From positions 310,001 through 374,000 of the forward strand of contig NW_017265142.1 in assembly GCF_001638985.1 (NCBI RefSeq): a DNA stretch of 64,000 nt. Reading direction: 5' to 3'. Below, one piece after another: positions 36,414-48,785 of this stretch. Source of the DNA: Phycomyces blakesleeanus NRRL 1555(-). Lineage: Eukaryota > Mucoromycota > Mucoromycetes > Mucorales > Phycomycetaceae. Each line of letters opens with the position of its first letter. Within the stretch, counting starts at the first letter, position 1. The notes beneath the pieces were generated by a model, which saw only the letters and a program-made list of their open reading frames with translations, was not told the origin of the DNA and did not search any database. The translations under genes were made by a program, and so were the position numbers.

Positions 36414-36514
36414 TGGAAGACATTGCAACTCCGCTACCGTAGGAATTATACGGATTCATATAAGATATACGGGACCGTATAATTCCTACGGTGGCGGAGT
36501 TGTAATGTCTGCCA
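36414..36514. repeat. Large imperfect palindrome (hairpin), arms about 40 bp
   Basis: The core arms 36419-36453 and 36475-36509 are reverse complements over 35 bp with two mismatches, extended to about 40 bp with one more. The loop is 21 bp. The arms are GC-richer than the surrounding DNA (CAACTCCGC..ACCGTAGGAATTATACGG). It lies about 200 bp upstream of the RBM5-like gene start. It may be a very short fold-back transposon or a transposon end. Confidence 0.9.
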
Positions 36515-36715
36515 TTTACTACAGTGATAGTAGATATTTGTATTGTCCTTATATACTGTATCGTACTGTAATATTATATTACTTTATATTTATATTACAT
36601 ATATATATTAATTCTAATTCTTACTCTCATGGGGCACCTCTTTTTTTCCTCCTCTCCTTAATTATTATTATTTTTTTACTTTCAGCTTTCCCTTTCTACT
36701 GCTTACAGTCGTATC

Positions 36716-38569
36716 ATGTTTCCTCACAAACAACAACAAGCTATCAAGTTTGTCATTCGATCAAAGCTCTCTGAAGAGCAAGTAGTTGCACCCAAACCTA
36801 CAGCCGAAAAGGTCGAATCTGCATCTAAACTTTCTACTGAATCGGCTCTTCGTTTGGAAGAAGAATTTGAACGGAAGCGAAAGAGAGCCGAAAAAGATAC
36901 ACTAGTATCATCCAAAAAGGTAAATGAAAAAAGAAAGAAAGAAGAAAAGTTTATATGTTAATGATTATTAATTAATTAATCATATACTATACTATATTGT
37001 ATTTGACTATTACATACCTTCGTCATCGCTCTATCCATTGCAGATCCACACCCAACTTCAGAAATGGAATCAAAAGAAAGCTGAACTCAAAGACCCTTTG
37101 GAAGACAAAAATTCGGCTGAAATAGAAACCAAATCTAAACTTTCGGAACCATCAACAAAGGAATCAAAAGATTCCAAGGAAGAAACAGAGACAAAACAAA
37201 AAAAGGCCGAAAAAGAAGCTGACGAAGAAGATGATGCAGCAACAGAAAATAAATCAGAAAAAGACGACGATTTTTCGGATAGAGTCATGAATGCATGTCT
37301 GCTGTGTCAGCGTAAATTCAAGTCTGGTCAGGATTTAGAGAAGCATCAAGAGCTTTCTGAACTTCACAAAGTACGACGAATACACTCAATCAGGTGTATA
37401 TGTATATACATATATATATGTATATGTATATATTACCAGGAAGAAATGATAGATGAGAGATAGATATAAAGAGGGGAAAGGGTCGAAATGGGTCAGGGAC
37501 TATGAGTAGAGCTGTGGTCTTTTTTTTTTGGTTAAAGTTATATTCCTGTGATAACAAAGAAAGTTACCCTTTCTATGTATATATCTTGTTCTGTCAATCC
37601 CATGAACGAACCTTTTAGAAGAATCTCCAGGACCCAGTTGTCATAGAAAAAGCCCGGATGAAGAAACGATTTGTGAAATCTGAAGCCGAAAAGGCAGAAG
37701 AACGAGCTGTAGAGGTAAGGCAAATTGCATGAACAAGAGAGCTACATACATACCCAAAGTATAGAAGGAGGTGTATATATACAGCAAAGTGTGGGGGAGA
37801 GGGTTCGAGTGCTAGTTCTAGTGTTGGCGTTTAGTATCGGTGCTACTATTAGTGTTACCGCTACTATTAGTATTAGTGCTAGTATTAGTGTGTGTGTGTG
37901 TGTGGAAGGAAAGAAAGAAAAGAAAAGATATTCTTTATCTAGGATACTCCAAACTCAAATCTCTCCAGCAACATTACCGTAATCGAGCTGCAGAGCGCAG
38001 GCAAGCTTATGGTCAGCCAGAAAAGCCATCTCTTTCAGACTCTATTCACCGTCCTCCACCGCGACTCAGACCCGATGAGAGGTTAGAGTAATATCAGAAT
38101 ATATATATATAAATCTATTTCTTGAAGTCAACTAATCATGTACACATACAAACTAAACAAACCTGTGCTAAACACATACATACATACATATATATATGTG
38201 TGTGTGTGTAATTATAATTATAAATGTATATATAATTATACACATTAGACCTACTCAAAGTGCTTCTGTAAAAAAAGCTTTAGGAGATGATAATGTAGGC
38301 GCACGTATGTTGAAGCTAATGGGATGGCGACGTGGAGAAGGACTTGGAAAGGATGGCTCTGGTATTGTTGATCCTATAAACGCAGAGAGATATTCTCAGG
38401 GAGCAGGACTTGGTACTGCATATGCAAAGAGAGACGCTTCAGATGGATCTGATTCTTACAAAGACAGGGTCAAAGAGATGGTAGGTATTCATCCGTATTG
38501 GTGTATTGTATTGAACATTTTTATTGTTAATAATCACAGGCAAGAAGACGCTTTGAAGAGGGACCTTGA
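36716..38569 (+). CDS. RBM5/RBM10-like G-patch protein (short fungal form)
   Basis: A probable spliceosome-associated protein. The N-terminal part is charged and low-complexity (RLEEEFERKRKRAEKD, then a Lys/Glu/Asp-rich stretch) and may form coiled coil. A C2H2 zinc finger follows: CLLCQRKFKSGQDLEKHQEL with SELHKKNL. After further exons come EYRNRAAERRQAYGQPE and the G-patch ARMLKLMGWRRGEGLGKDGS ending QGAGLGTAYAK. This order (zinc finger, YRxRAAERR, G-patch) matches the C-terminal half of vertebrate RBM5/6/10. No RRM or OCRE domain is visible, so this is the short form. G-patches typically activate DEAH helicases. Exons are joined over at least five introns, and the last exon (38540-38569) encodes ARRRFEEGP. 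The start is the first ATG after a pyrimidine tract. Confidence 0.83.
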
Positions 38570-39026
38570 AGTGGTTCTATACTTTTATACTATATATATA
38601 CACACACAATATACATACATAATACATACATTTTTATGTATATCTATCTACAACATAATATAATATAATACAATACAATATATCTATATATCTATATATC
38701 TATATGTCAATATATCAATATATACGTATATACATATATATTAAATAAAATATATAAAAAAATATGAATAAAAAACACACATACGCACACACACACGGCA
38801 CAAACGGTACACACGCACACACAATCTATATATATATATATAAAGAAAGCCAGACTGTCCAGGAAGGTTTGAAGGGCGGATTACCAAAGAACGAAAACGC
38901 AAGTCCTGCCCTGGACAATCTCCTTTCTATTTCGTTACAGGTTTTCCTTTTTTAGCTTCTTTTTTTTCTTATTCTTATTCTTCTTCTTCTTTTCTTCTTT
39001 GGCTTAAAATAAACTCCACGTTCATC
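38570..39026. promoter_or_regulatory. Short intergenic region before the transporter gene
   Basis: It is made of TA, CTA and CA repeats, then a pyrimidine-rich block (38950-39000) next to the ATG at 39027. It is compatible with the RBM5-like 3' UTR and the transporter promoter. No gene is seen. Confidence 0.5.
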
Positions 39027-41074
39027 ATGGTCATCGCTTCTGGGCAGATTACCACAGAGACCAACACTGACCCACGGTTATCTATCGACAGCACCTTATA
39101 CGCACCTGAAGAACATGCATCTGCAACCCAAGGATTACTACAACCAGAAGACATCTCCACAAACATTCCCACTAAAACGCCAAAAGAAATGAAGAATGCC
39201 CACAGAAAGAACATGTTAAAGACATCGGCTATCAATCTATTCTGGATATTAACGTGGTAAGTGTCTTGGAACCTTAATACCAACCCCAAGCTTAAATAAA
39301 GAATAATATGTATACATATGAATACATATGAATACATATATATATACAGGTATACGGTAAGCTATAATATACAGCCTATTGAAGTTTCGGATTGAGTATG
39401 AACGCCCACGCATACACACACACATATATATATGCAAACATGAAATGAAATTAAATTCTGTAAAATAACAGAAAGGGAGCAATAGAGAGGGAGGGGGTGG
39501 GAGTAGGAGGGGAGTGAGAGTTGGAGACGTGGGTAAGCTAATATATAATTCTTAGTTTGCTACCATCTTGTCAGTTTACAACAAGTGGATGTTTTCGGCC
39601 GAGCACTACAACTTTCAATTCCCTCTATTTGTCACTACAATCCACATGGTTGTACAGTCAATCTTTGCTGGATGTTCTCTGCTTATCGTACCTAAGCTCC
39701 GGCCCAAGAAGATTCCTACTGGCAAAGAATACATGTAATATTCGCACACTTAAATGACATAAATATACACAAACTAAATATCATTGTCAAGCTTAGATAC
39801 AAAATATTTCCTTGTGCATTAGCCACCAGCTTTGACATTGGTCTCTCCAATCTCTCTCTCAAGACCATCACTCTCTCATTCTATAGTAAGTTTTTATTTA
39901 TTCATTTATTTATTTATTTCTCGGTTGTGTGTCCTTTTTTCCCTCCATTTTTTGTTGTTGTTGCAATTGTCTAATACAATTCAATTGTATCATATAATTA
40001 AGCCATGTGTAAATCATCTACCCTGGCTTTCGTCTTGCTATTCGCGTTTATGTTCAAGTTGGAGAAACCCAATGTCAAGTTGATCACTATCATCCTTATC
40101 ATCACAGCGGGTGTTGTTCTCATGGTCTCTGATGAAACAGACTTTGTCTGGTCTGGGTAAATAAGAGAGAGATTGTTGTTTGTGTGTGTATTGGGATTAA
40201 GCAACTCAATATGTCAATATATATATACATTTGACATAGTTTTCTGGAAGTCATGACAGCCTCTGTTTGCGGTGGCTTGAGATGGGGTCTCACAGAGGTC
40301 CTTTTACGAAAAGAAAGTATGGGATTAACCAATCCATTCGTCTCAATATTCTTCTTGGCACCTGTCCAGGCAATTGTTCTTCTTGTCCTTTCAGGGGCAG
40401 TTGAGGGCTATATCACCATCTTCAAGAGTGCCTTTTTTGTGACATTTTCAGATGCTATGCACACCGTAAGCTACAAAAAAAGCAACTACAAATGCTCAAA
40501 AGGATATATATATTAATAACGATGTGTATGCTGTGTGCAATAAAACAGATGGGTATTATTCTCTTGGGAGGTTCCTTGGCATTCTTTATGATCATGTCCG
40601 AGTTCTTCTTAATCAAACGCACATCAGTTGTCACTCTTAGTGTGTGTGGTATTTTCAAGGTAATGCTAATAATGATAAAAAAGCTGCATAAATTTGAGAA
40701 TATATTAATCTTACAAGCGTATCTTATATATGTTTCAACAGGAAGTGGCCACAATTTTTGTCTCAACATTAGTATTCGGAGACCGTCTTACAATTGTAAA
40801 TACTGTTGGTCTGTGCATCACATTGTTTGGTATCTGCCTTTATAACTGGATGAAGATTCGAAATGCAAATCAGGCAGCGAATAAGGCAATTGAAGACCAA
40901 GAGATGTCTAATTCTCAGGAATTGGACAGAAGCGAAGACCCAAAACATATGTACAACATGGCTGCTGAAAGCACTCCAATATTGATGGTCGATGGTGCGC
41001 TGACAACCTATAGAGACAGCGACGACTTTGAAAGAAGAAGAAGTTCAGAACAAGAAGGATATGAATTACGATAG
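39027..41074 (+). CDS. Triose-phosphate/nucleotide-sugar transporter family protein (SLC35C2-like)
   Basis: A multi-pass membrane transporter of the drug/metabolite superfamily, TPT branch, probably Golgi or ER. The cytosolic N-terminus of about 65 residues leads into the first membrane segment (INLFWILTWYVFATILSVYN). Then come NKWMFSAEHYNFQFPLFVTT, ALATSFDIGLSNLSLKTIT, YTMCKSSTLAFVLLFAFMF, the VKLITIILIITAGVVLMVSD segment, ASVCGGLRWGLTEVLLRK, PVQAIVLLVLSGAVEGY and, near the end, VATIFVSTLVFGDRLTIVN. The CKSSTxxFVLLFA and LRWxLTxxLL motifs match SLC35C2 and related fungal proteins such as yeast YMD8. About 10 membrane segments and an acidic/Ser-rich cytosolic tail are seen. The substrate is unknown. 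Exons are split by about seven introns; the intron at 39256-39553 holds a G-rich tract. Confidence 0.85.
39486..39535 (+). repeat. G-rich intronic tract, possible RNA G-quadruplex
   Basis: On the coding strand of the transporter intron there are G runs of 3, 5, 3 and 4 with loops of one to six bases, followed by further GG and GGG runs. Confidence 0.65.
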
Positions 41075-41258
41075 ACTCATTAACTTTTTTACTATTATTT
41101 TTATTTTGCATTGCATTGCATTTCATTCGTACATAAAACAAAAAGCCATCAAAAAGTTCACGAGTCGGAGTTATTGGTGGTCTTTTTTTGGACTGTTATC
41201 TCTCTAGCACTGTGTTTTGAAGCCTTTCTTTCTTTTTTCTTTTTTTTTTGCTTTTGAC

Positions 41259-42246
41259 ATGGTGGCATCAACGTCCCTCGATGTCGTCCCTGACGATCCA
41301 ACTGCCTACAAAACCCAGGCTTACTGGGAAGAGCGCTACCAAAAGTGAGACTTACAAGATAAAGTCGTTTTTTTCTTATATATTATTCTTTCCTCATACT
41401 TTCTCAGAGAGAACGCAGACACCACTTTTGACTGGTTCAAGACATATGAAGAATTGAAACCACTCTTTTCCGAGATTATTCCTTCCAAGGAAGCTTCAAT
41501 TCTGATGCTTGGGTGCGGAAATTCAAGTACGTATCTCATTTTTATTTTTGGATCTGCATATGCGTTTTGTAAGATTTGGTTATATCAATTTGATTATTAA
41601 AGGCTCTTTTTATTATTATTATTTTACAAAAAAAAATAAGCCTTAGGAGAAGATATGTATAAGGATGGCTACAAGAACATCACCAATATCGATTATTCAA
41701 AAACTGTCATTGAAAATATGAAGAGTCGATGTGTACACATGCCCGAAATGAAGTGTAAGTTAATGCATGAAACTAATATATATATATATAGTTTAGTGGT
41801 TGGATTATTATTAATTTTTTTAATAAAAAATATTTAGGGTTGGAAATGGATATTCGTGATCTCAAGTTCGATTCTAGTTCATTTGATGTTGTTATTGACA
41901 AAGGTAAATGTTAATTTTATAAACAATGATATATATATATCTTTTATTAATTAAAAAATTATATTTAAAAATATTAGGTACCATGGACGCTCTCATGTGC
42001 GATCGTGGTGATGTATGGGATCCCTCTGAAGAATTGATTGCCGAGGTTAAGGCTGAGGTGGACGAAGTTGAGCGTGTGGTTAAAGTAGGTGGTGTGTTCA
42101 TCTACATCACTTTTGGACAACCCCATTTCCGCAAGAGACATCTTACCAGAGATTGTTGGGATATCAAGACCCGGACAATGGGAGATGCGTTCCACTACTT
42201 TTTCTACACAATGCGTAAAGAACGTCCGTCGGTGAATGCCAAATGA
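41259..42246 (+). CDS. EEF1AKMT4-like lysine methyltransferase
   Basis: A class I SAM-dependent methyltransferase closest in motif to EEF1AKMT4 (once annotated with ECE2), which methylates a lysine of translation elongation factor eEF1A. Exon 1 reads YKTQAYWEERYQ. Later exons read FDWFKTYEELKPLF, the SAM-binding motif ILMLGCGNSSLGEDMY, ITNIDYSKTVIENM, then FDVVIDKGTMDALMCDRGD and GGVFIYITFGQPHFRKRHL, all characteristic. The C-terminus is short (ERPSVNAK) with TGA at 42244-42246. The total is about 215-225 residues, near the family norm. It follows the transporter gene by only 184 bp on the same strand. Confidence 0.85.
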
Positions 42247-45129
42247 ATGAATTAACTAATTAATGGTTCTTGTGCATTCTGTAAATAAAGAAGTCCACTG
42301 ATTTGTTCTTCATATATGTTTAAATATCTAATAACCAATACCAATTCCAACAATTCTTGGAAGGACGCTTTTTTTTTAAATATATGTATATACATATGTA
42401 TGTATGCCCTTGTTTGACCCTTTACTGCTATAGAAAATAATATTATATCGATGTTCTCTTGCGGAATACAAAAGGTTATTTTTTATATAAAATAACATAC
42501 TTCTCTATCTTTTATAGATATATGTTGAATAACACATTATTGAGATTCATATTTGCAATTAAGAAAAATAAAGAGAGAGGTGGGCTTAAACGGAAGACAA
42601 TTTATAAAAGTTCTTTTTAAATTCTAAAGACCAGGATTCAGGTATTCTTGCTTCAAAACAAGCAATTTCAAACGTTGAGTCGAATCAATAATACTACCAG
42701 CTTTTCGTTTCGTATTTTTGTCAAACCAACAAGTTTCTCAACCTTCACTTTTCTTTTATACTATCTAGTAATATATTTTATTGTTGTTATTTTCTGTACT
42801 GCAGTAGGAATGGGAATGGGGGAAATACAGGGTACTTTGCGTTAATTGTAAAATAAAATAAAAGCATGATGAGGCAAAAGTGGGATTTGTTGAAAAGGTG
42901 CCTTTATTTCTGAACTATAATAACCAAAAAAAATAAATAAGAAATATTGCAATCGAAACATATAAAAATGAGTAAAAGTATTACTTAATCAAAATTTTAG
43001 CCTTAAAATAATATCTGAACCCTCCAAAAACGCTCGCAAAGTTCTCCTACTAAATTTGCCTATGTTTTGTTTTATTTTTTCACTTTTGAGTTTTTTTAAT
43101 AAGCTAGTAATTAAAGAATGAATGGAAAGGTGTATGAGAACGTTACGGTTAAATACATTTTATGCTTATATTTGATGGACTTTGTACTCTCCAAAATAAT
43201 ATCCTGTAATCCCCTCCCTTTGTTTAGTGTACCATTTAATTTTATCTCTCTTACTGTATGTGTGTGTGTGTCCTGTTGTTGTTGTTTTTGAAATAAATAA
43301 GCACTTTAAATACAAGGGGGTGGTGGCCATGAACTAAAGCAAATAAAGTTCCTACTTAAAATGAATTTCTCCTATAGTACTTGGAAAAGTTGACTACATC
43401 CTTGAGTAACTATTTATGTACAACACCCACGTACAGCAGTAAAGCTTAATGATTAACGGAGAATAATCTATAAGAAAAAGGAGTAATAAGAATTCCCAAA
43501 ATATAGGTATTCTTCATGCGTTTCCCTCGTACCAAGGAGATTAATCCATCAATAAAGAAGGACTCTCGTAGGTTAAACCACGGGCACTCATCTAGCCATA
43601 ATATATATGTTTTTTTTTGGAGGAATATTGAATATAATATCTTTGTATTGCTATATATCTATGTTTATTTTCTTACTAAACATTTAATTTATATCAACAT
43701 TAGCTCTCAGAAAAATAGTGTAGCTCTTACAAGTAAATAAAAAAGCCAACAATGGAAAATTCAGTAAAATTTACCCTTTTAAAGAGTATAAATCCAATCT
43801 TGTACACCATTAGCTGAAGTGTAATCTTATTTTATTCTTCAGATCAAAATAAAAACTACGCTAATTAATTATATCCTCAAGTCTGTCAGTTATTTTGAAT
43901 AAATTATCGTATTAAAAAAATATGTAGAGAGAGAGAGAATATGACTAATGATATGTTTGTGATACGTATTCGCCTTGACATTATAAAATACATTATTACT
44001 ATTATTATTAGATTTGGGGGTTGCAAAACATTACATTATGTAGTGGTGGGATTTACCGAGTAATTGCAATGATTTGCTCTTGAATGGAGTACCCACAACG
44101 ATCGAGACTTTATTAGCCTTTAAAATCAATTTTCCGAGAATTTAATCGTCCAATCATATTAGAAAACTTAACAAGACTTTGTATAATGTGTCCTCGTACA
44201 TTGTGGCATTATGTGGTTCAAGGTACACAGTCTGTTCTTAACCTATTATAATTTTTATGGAGAAGGTTACCATTTACTTTCGGATAATATGGCGGAAAAT
44301 AATATCACTTTTGCCTTTATACAGTCATCATGGCCTTCTATCCCTGTATCTTTTGTATGTATACAGCTTCTACATATGCTAGTTACTTTATATTAATGTA
44401 CTAAGAATCATTGGATATTAACTGATTTCGTACGCATATTCACTTATAAAACTAGCTTATATATATACTTAATTGTGGAATATACCAAGATTAACATAAA
44501 GATGCTCAGAAATCATGTCATGTTCTCCATTTTTTTTAAATTAAAACATGGAGCCGAGGAACGTACAAAGCTATGCCAAATACAATGTTATTGTGCTTGG
44601 CTTTATTTTATTCTTTTATTCTTTTGTTTGAGTGCCCCCCGCACAGCTTCACATTTACTCTCTTTTGGTAGCTTGGGTACTACTACAAAGCATCATATGT
44701 TACATATATTGACACAAATATGTCTTTTCTTTAAAAAACAAAAAAGAATGGGAGCCTTGTAATTTCCCACAGTCAAGCTTTCAATAAGATAGCCAAAAAT
44801 TGCATAATACTCCTTTTGATCATATTTTCCGAATACGCTAGAAATGTACCTGAATAGCCTTCACAATTTACCACAGGTTCTCGGGCTCCAATTAAAGCTC
44901 GTAAGTTTACTTGTAAAGCAAAATAACTGTTTTTAAAAAGAAAATAAAGAAAGACTATATTATATATTTACCCTGATAGTGAGAAAAACGGTAAATTTTG
45001 GGAAACCCAACAGTAAAAACTACAGAAAAAAAGACAAAAGCGTTCATATATAAGTAGAGCGATTATTCTTGTCTTTTTTTTTAATTATACCCTTGCATTT
45101 AATTGACACTTGCAAATATTCTAATAACA
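42247..45129. other. 2.9-kb intergenic region, no intact gene
   Basis: It is AT-rich with few simple repeats compared with the rest of the window. A weak peptide resemblance to the mid-region of Tc1-type transposases is seen near 44211-44350 (GEGYHLLSDNMAEN) and is discussed under findings. No RNA gene is recognised. Confidence 0.5.
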
Positions 45130-47663
45130 ATGAAGGTATGAATTAAATTCACTGGAATTATATCTAACGAACTAAATAAAATAAAATAAAATTGCAATGG
45201 GTCTCGTTTGTGCTTTAGATCTCTTCCACCAGTTTGAGCCTATCCGCTGTAGCTGCCCTTTTGTGCATCTCCAGTACATTTGTCAATACAGCTTCTGCTT
45301 TGTCTCTTACAATTCGCAATGATGTTGCCGGAAACTCTAGCTCTCCAATTTTGTATGGTTTCATGTATGAAGATATTAATTATTCTGGCGACAGTGGTAT
45401 GTATCTCCTTTCCTCCTCTTTTTACCAATCATCCGCAAGATCAAAACATTGACATTCTCTTTTTGTGGGGTGGGTCTTATCATACTAGGTCTTTACGGGC
45501 AGATGCTTCGTAATTGGAACTTCCAGGCCGGAGACACTGGAGGAGCTGCTGATCTTTCCCACTGGAGCCTAGTAAAGCAAAATACTGGTTCAGCCACTAT
45601 CACGCTGGATACCGCAAATCCTCTCAATTCGATCAACAAGAACTCGTTGCGTCTTGATGTCACGACTTCGAGCGCAAGTTCTCGTGTTGGCTTTTCCAAT
45701 GAAGGCTGGTGGGGTCTTAGAGTCCAGCCAGGAGAATCCTACACCGCTACATTCTTCGCAAAGGCAACCTCGGGTTTCACTGGCCCACTCACTGTATCTA
45801 TTGAGTCCAACTCGGGCACCGTCCTTGCTAGCGCTTCTGTTTCTGGTCTGACCGGAGCTTATCAAAAATTTACTGTAACCCTCAAGCCTTCCGTAACCAC
45901 TACAACCATTACCAATAAGTTTGTTGTGTCTGTGGCTTCTTCAGGTGCTGTTGGAAAATCTGTTTGGTTTGATGTGTTCTCGCTTTTTGGAAAGACCTAT
46001 AAGGACAGAGAAAACGGTATCCGTTCTGATATTGGTAATGTTCTTGAAGCCGTTCAACCTTCGTTCTTCCGTTTCCCTGGTGGAAACAATCTTGAGGGAC
46101 AGTCAATTCCTCAGCGCTGGCAATGGAATGAAACAGTTGGTAAGTTTTGGTTGAAAGAAACGAAGAAAAACATAGGCAGGCTAGTTCAATGATTCTCTTT
46201 ACTTATTATATTATTTATTCGTTTCTAAAAAAAAAGGTCCTCTTGAGGAGCGCAAGGGTCGCTTTGGAGATTGGAGTTACTGGAACACCAATGGACAAGG
46301 TCTCTTGGATTATGTTTACATGTGTGAAGACATGAATATGGTTCCTGTTCTCGGTGTCTACGCTGGTTACTCTTTGGATACGTCCAGTGTTCCCGAAGCT
46401 AATTTGGGGCCATACATTCAACAAGTCTTGGACGAACTCGAATATTTGATGGGTAGTACTTCCACCACTTACGGCAGTCTTAGAGCAAAGCATGGTCATC
46501 CAGAGCCCATTGATATCCCATACATTGAGATTGGAAATGAAGATTTCTTCAGCACAACCTACGACTATCGTTACAAAGCCTTTTATGATGCTATTAAGAA
46601 GGTCTATCCTGACAAGAAGTTTATCTCTACAGGTCCACAAACATCAAGGTAATCTGCATACATAAAGATAGACTAAAGTAAAGCAAAACATTATATTAAT
46701 CTTGGCTTTTTTCTTAATATACAATTTTCTTAAGACCTTATGACCTTTTGGACGATCATTTTTACTTGACATCAAAGGAAATGATTGCCTTATTCAATCA
46801 TTATGATAATTATGCTCGTGGCGGATCAGATATCTTTGTTGGTGAATTTGGTACAAACTCGCAGGGATGCTGCGGTGCTTCTGCTGCAAATTTGGATGCT
46901 GCTTTAGCAGATGCTGTATTCATGACAGGTTTGGAGCGTAACTCCGATTTGGTCAAGATGATTGCCTATGCTCCTCTTTTGAACCGTGATGGTCAGACAC
47001 AGTGGAACCCTGGTAAGATCATTTTACTACTTTTTAATAATTCAAATATACTGAAAAAGAACTTGTATATATCCATAGATCTTGTTGGCTTCAACACAGA
47101 AATCGTCTGGGGTACTCCCAGCTATTATATTCAACTCTTGTGGAGTGCCAACCGTATGTTGACCACATAATGCTTTTTTATGGGCTTGTTTATATGTGTG
47201 CTTACTTTCTCTAAAACTTAGGTGCCGACACTATTCTTCAAGTGGACGCCTCTAATGGTGGTTTTGGTCCTCTTTACTGGGTCGTTGGTTCGAAGGAGTC
47301 TACTAAGCAAATATTTGTAAAGGTAAATACAACTTTTGCTTTTCTTATTATTAATTGGTAAATTAATTGGTCAATTGATTGGGATGTATCATATCTAATG
47401 AACTTAAAATATTTAAACATTATTTTTAGATGGTCAACACTGGTAGCTCTTCCCAAACCATCGGTATTAATCTCAAAGGTGCCAGTGTTCATTCCCAGGG
47501 AGTTGCTCGCGTAGTGTCTGGTGGATTGGAGGATACCAACTCTGCTAGCTCTCCAAATACAGTAGGAATCAAAGAATCTGTATTCTCTCTTACGTCTGCG
47601 ACTGGTTTCAACTACACATTTGCCCCCTATTCTGCTACAGTATTGCTTTTGCATCGCATGTAG
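45130..47663 (+). CDS. Secreted GH51 alpha-L-arabinofuranosidase
   Basis: An extracellular enzyme removing arabinofuranosyl side chains from plant arabinan and arabinoxylan. The first exon encodes only MK; it joins across an intron to ISSTSLSLSAVAALLCISS, giving a signal peptide ending near ASA (about residue 29). The family N-terminus SPILYGFMYEDINYSGDSG is split from LYGQMLRNWNFQ by an intron. A carbohydrate-binding-like segment follows (NEGWWGLRVQPGESYTATFF). Then come FFRFPGGNNLEGQ, RWQWNETVGPLEERKGR and YWNTNGQGLLDY. The acid/base Glu is in IEIGNEDFF and the nucleophile Glu in IFVGEFGTNSQG. The C-terminal beta domain ends FAPYSATVLLLHRM. About 640 residues, as expected. At least six introns. 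Confidence 0.93.
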
Positions 47664-48466
47664 TTTATTTCCTGGAATACTTCCTGAAAAATATACCGAC
47701 TATTTATTCTTCTATCTGCTTAATTAATTATTTATTTATTAAAGAAACTTTAAATTTCTAAAGCTTCCAAAAAAAGTGTGTTTCAAAATCAGTAAAGAAA
47801 CTGAGGGAATGTTATATAAAAAAAAGGAATTTTAAATTGTATTTCTTATTTTCAAACATGTAGATATCATCTACTTTAAAAAATAAACAAGAATATGTCT
47901 CTTCTATTTAATTATTTTCAAATCCGAATATATATAGCTATTAAACTGCAAAAGATAGCCTGTTTGAAACTCTACTTAAATACTCATAAACAGCGTGTAT
48001 TTTAGTTTTTTTTTTGGTGTAAAATTAAATTATTTTCACTTTTACCTTTGCATTATATACACTTCATAAATATCAACATAAATTACACTTGAAAAATATT
48101 CCTATAAAAAATAATACGCTCTTAAGCAAAAAATATGTTTTCCTAAATAATTTGAATAATTTGAGTATTTACCAACTTTTTTAATATAATAAATGTGAAT
48201 AGAAAAGCAATTATTTGCTTAAGCTAGTTGGGGTGAAATTACTTTAAGAGAATATTACAAGAAGTTCTGATTACATTTTTTGCAGAAATATATTTGTGTG
48301 ATTTCTCTCTTCGATATAAAGAGCTCAAAAAACTTTTTCTATTTCACATATCGCGAGATATGAATCTTTTTCTCGGAATTTTGGGTGCAATATATAAATC
48401 TCTATACGTCCAGATATATATTCTGCTTAAAAGAATGCTACCAAAAGAAAAGGTGTTGCTTTAATA
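47664..48466. other. AT-rich intergenic DNA between the GH51 gene and a mobile element
   Basis: No open frame of note. The GH51 3' UTR should lie in the first few hundred bases. It ends at the left terminal inverted repeat of the element at 48467. Confidence 0.55.
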
Positions 48467-48489
48467 TCACTATGAATGAAATTGGTGTG
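48467..48489 (+). repeat. Left terminal inverted repeat
   Basis: A 23-bp perfect inverted match to 52114-52136. Confidence 0.9.
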
Positions 48490-48639
48490 ACAATACTACT
48501 AATTTGCATGAAATTTGGTGGCTGGCCACACTACGCTAAAGTAGGAGAAATTGGTGGTAAATGAGCTATGCTTGCCACTAATCATAGTGGTATTGCCACT
48601 AATTTACTGAATAGTAAAGCAGTATGTTTGATTGGCTTA

Positions 48640-48785
48640 ATTTCAAACAGATTGGTAGTAAAAGTATGGTAGTAAATCTGTATATAGAGAAATTGGTAGT
48701 AAATTCATATATGGAAAAATGGGTGATAAAAGTATGGTAGTAAATCCATATATGGAAAATTTGATGGTAAATTTGATGGATTTTA
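48640..48785. repeat. Degenerate tandem repeats (ATTGGTAGTAAA-type)
   Basis: Units around GGTAGTAAA(T)CCATATATGGAAA recur about four to five times at spacings of roughly 25-35 bp inside the left end of the 48467-52136 element. Confidence 0.75.

Noticed and set aside
45493..45865. Minus-strand frames in the GH51 gene
   Set aside because: Antisense shadows of a well-supported GH51 exon.
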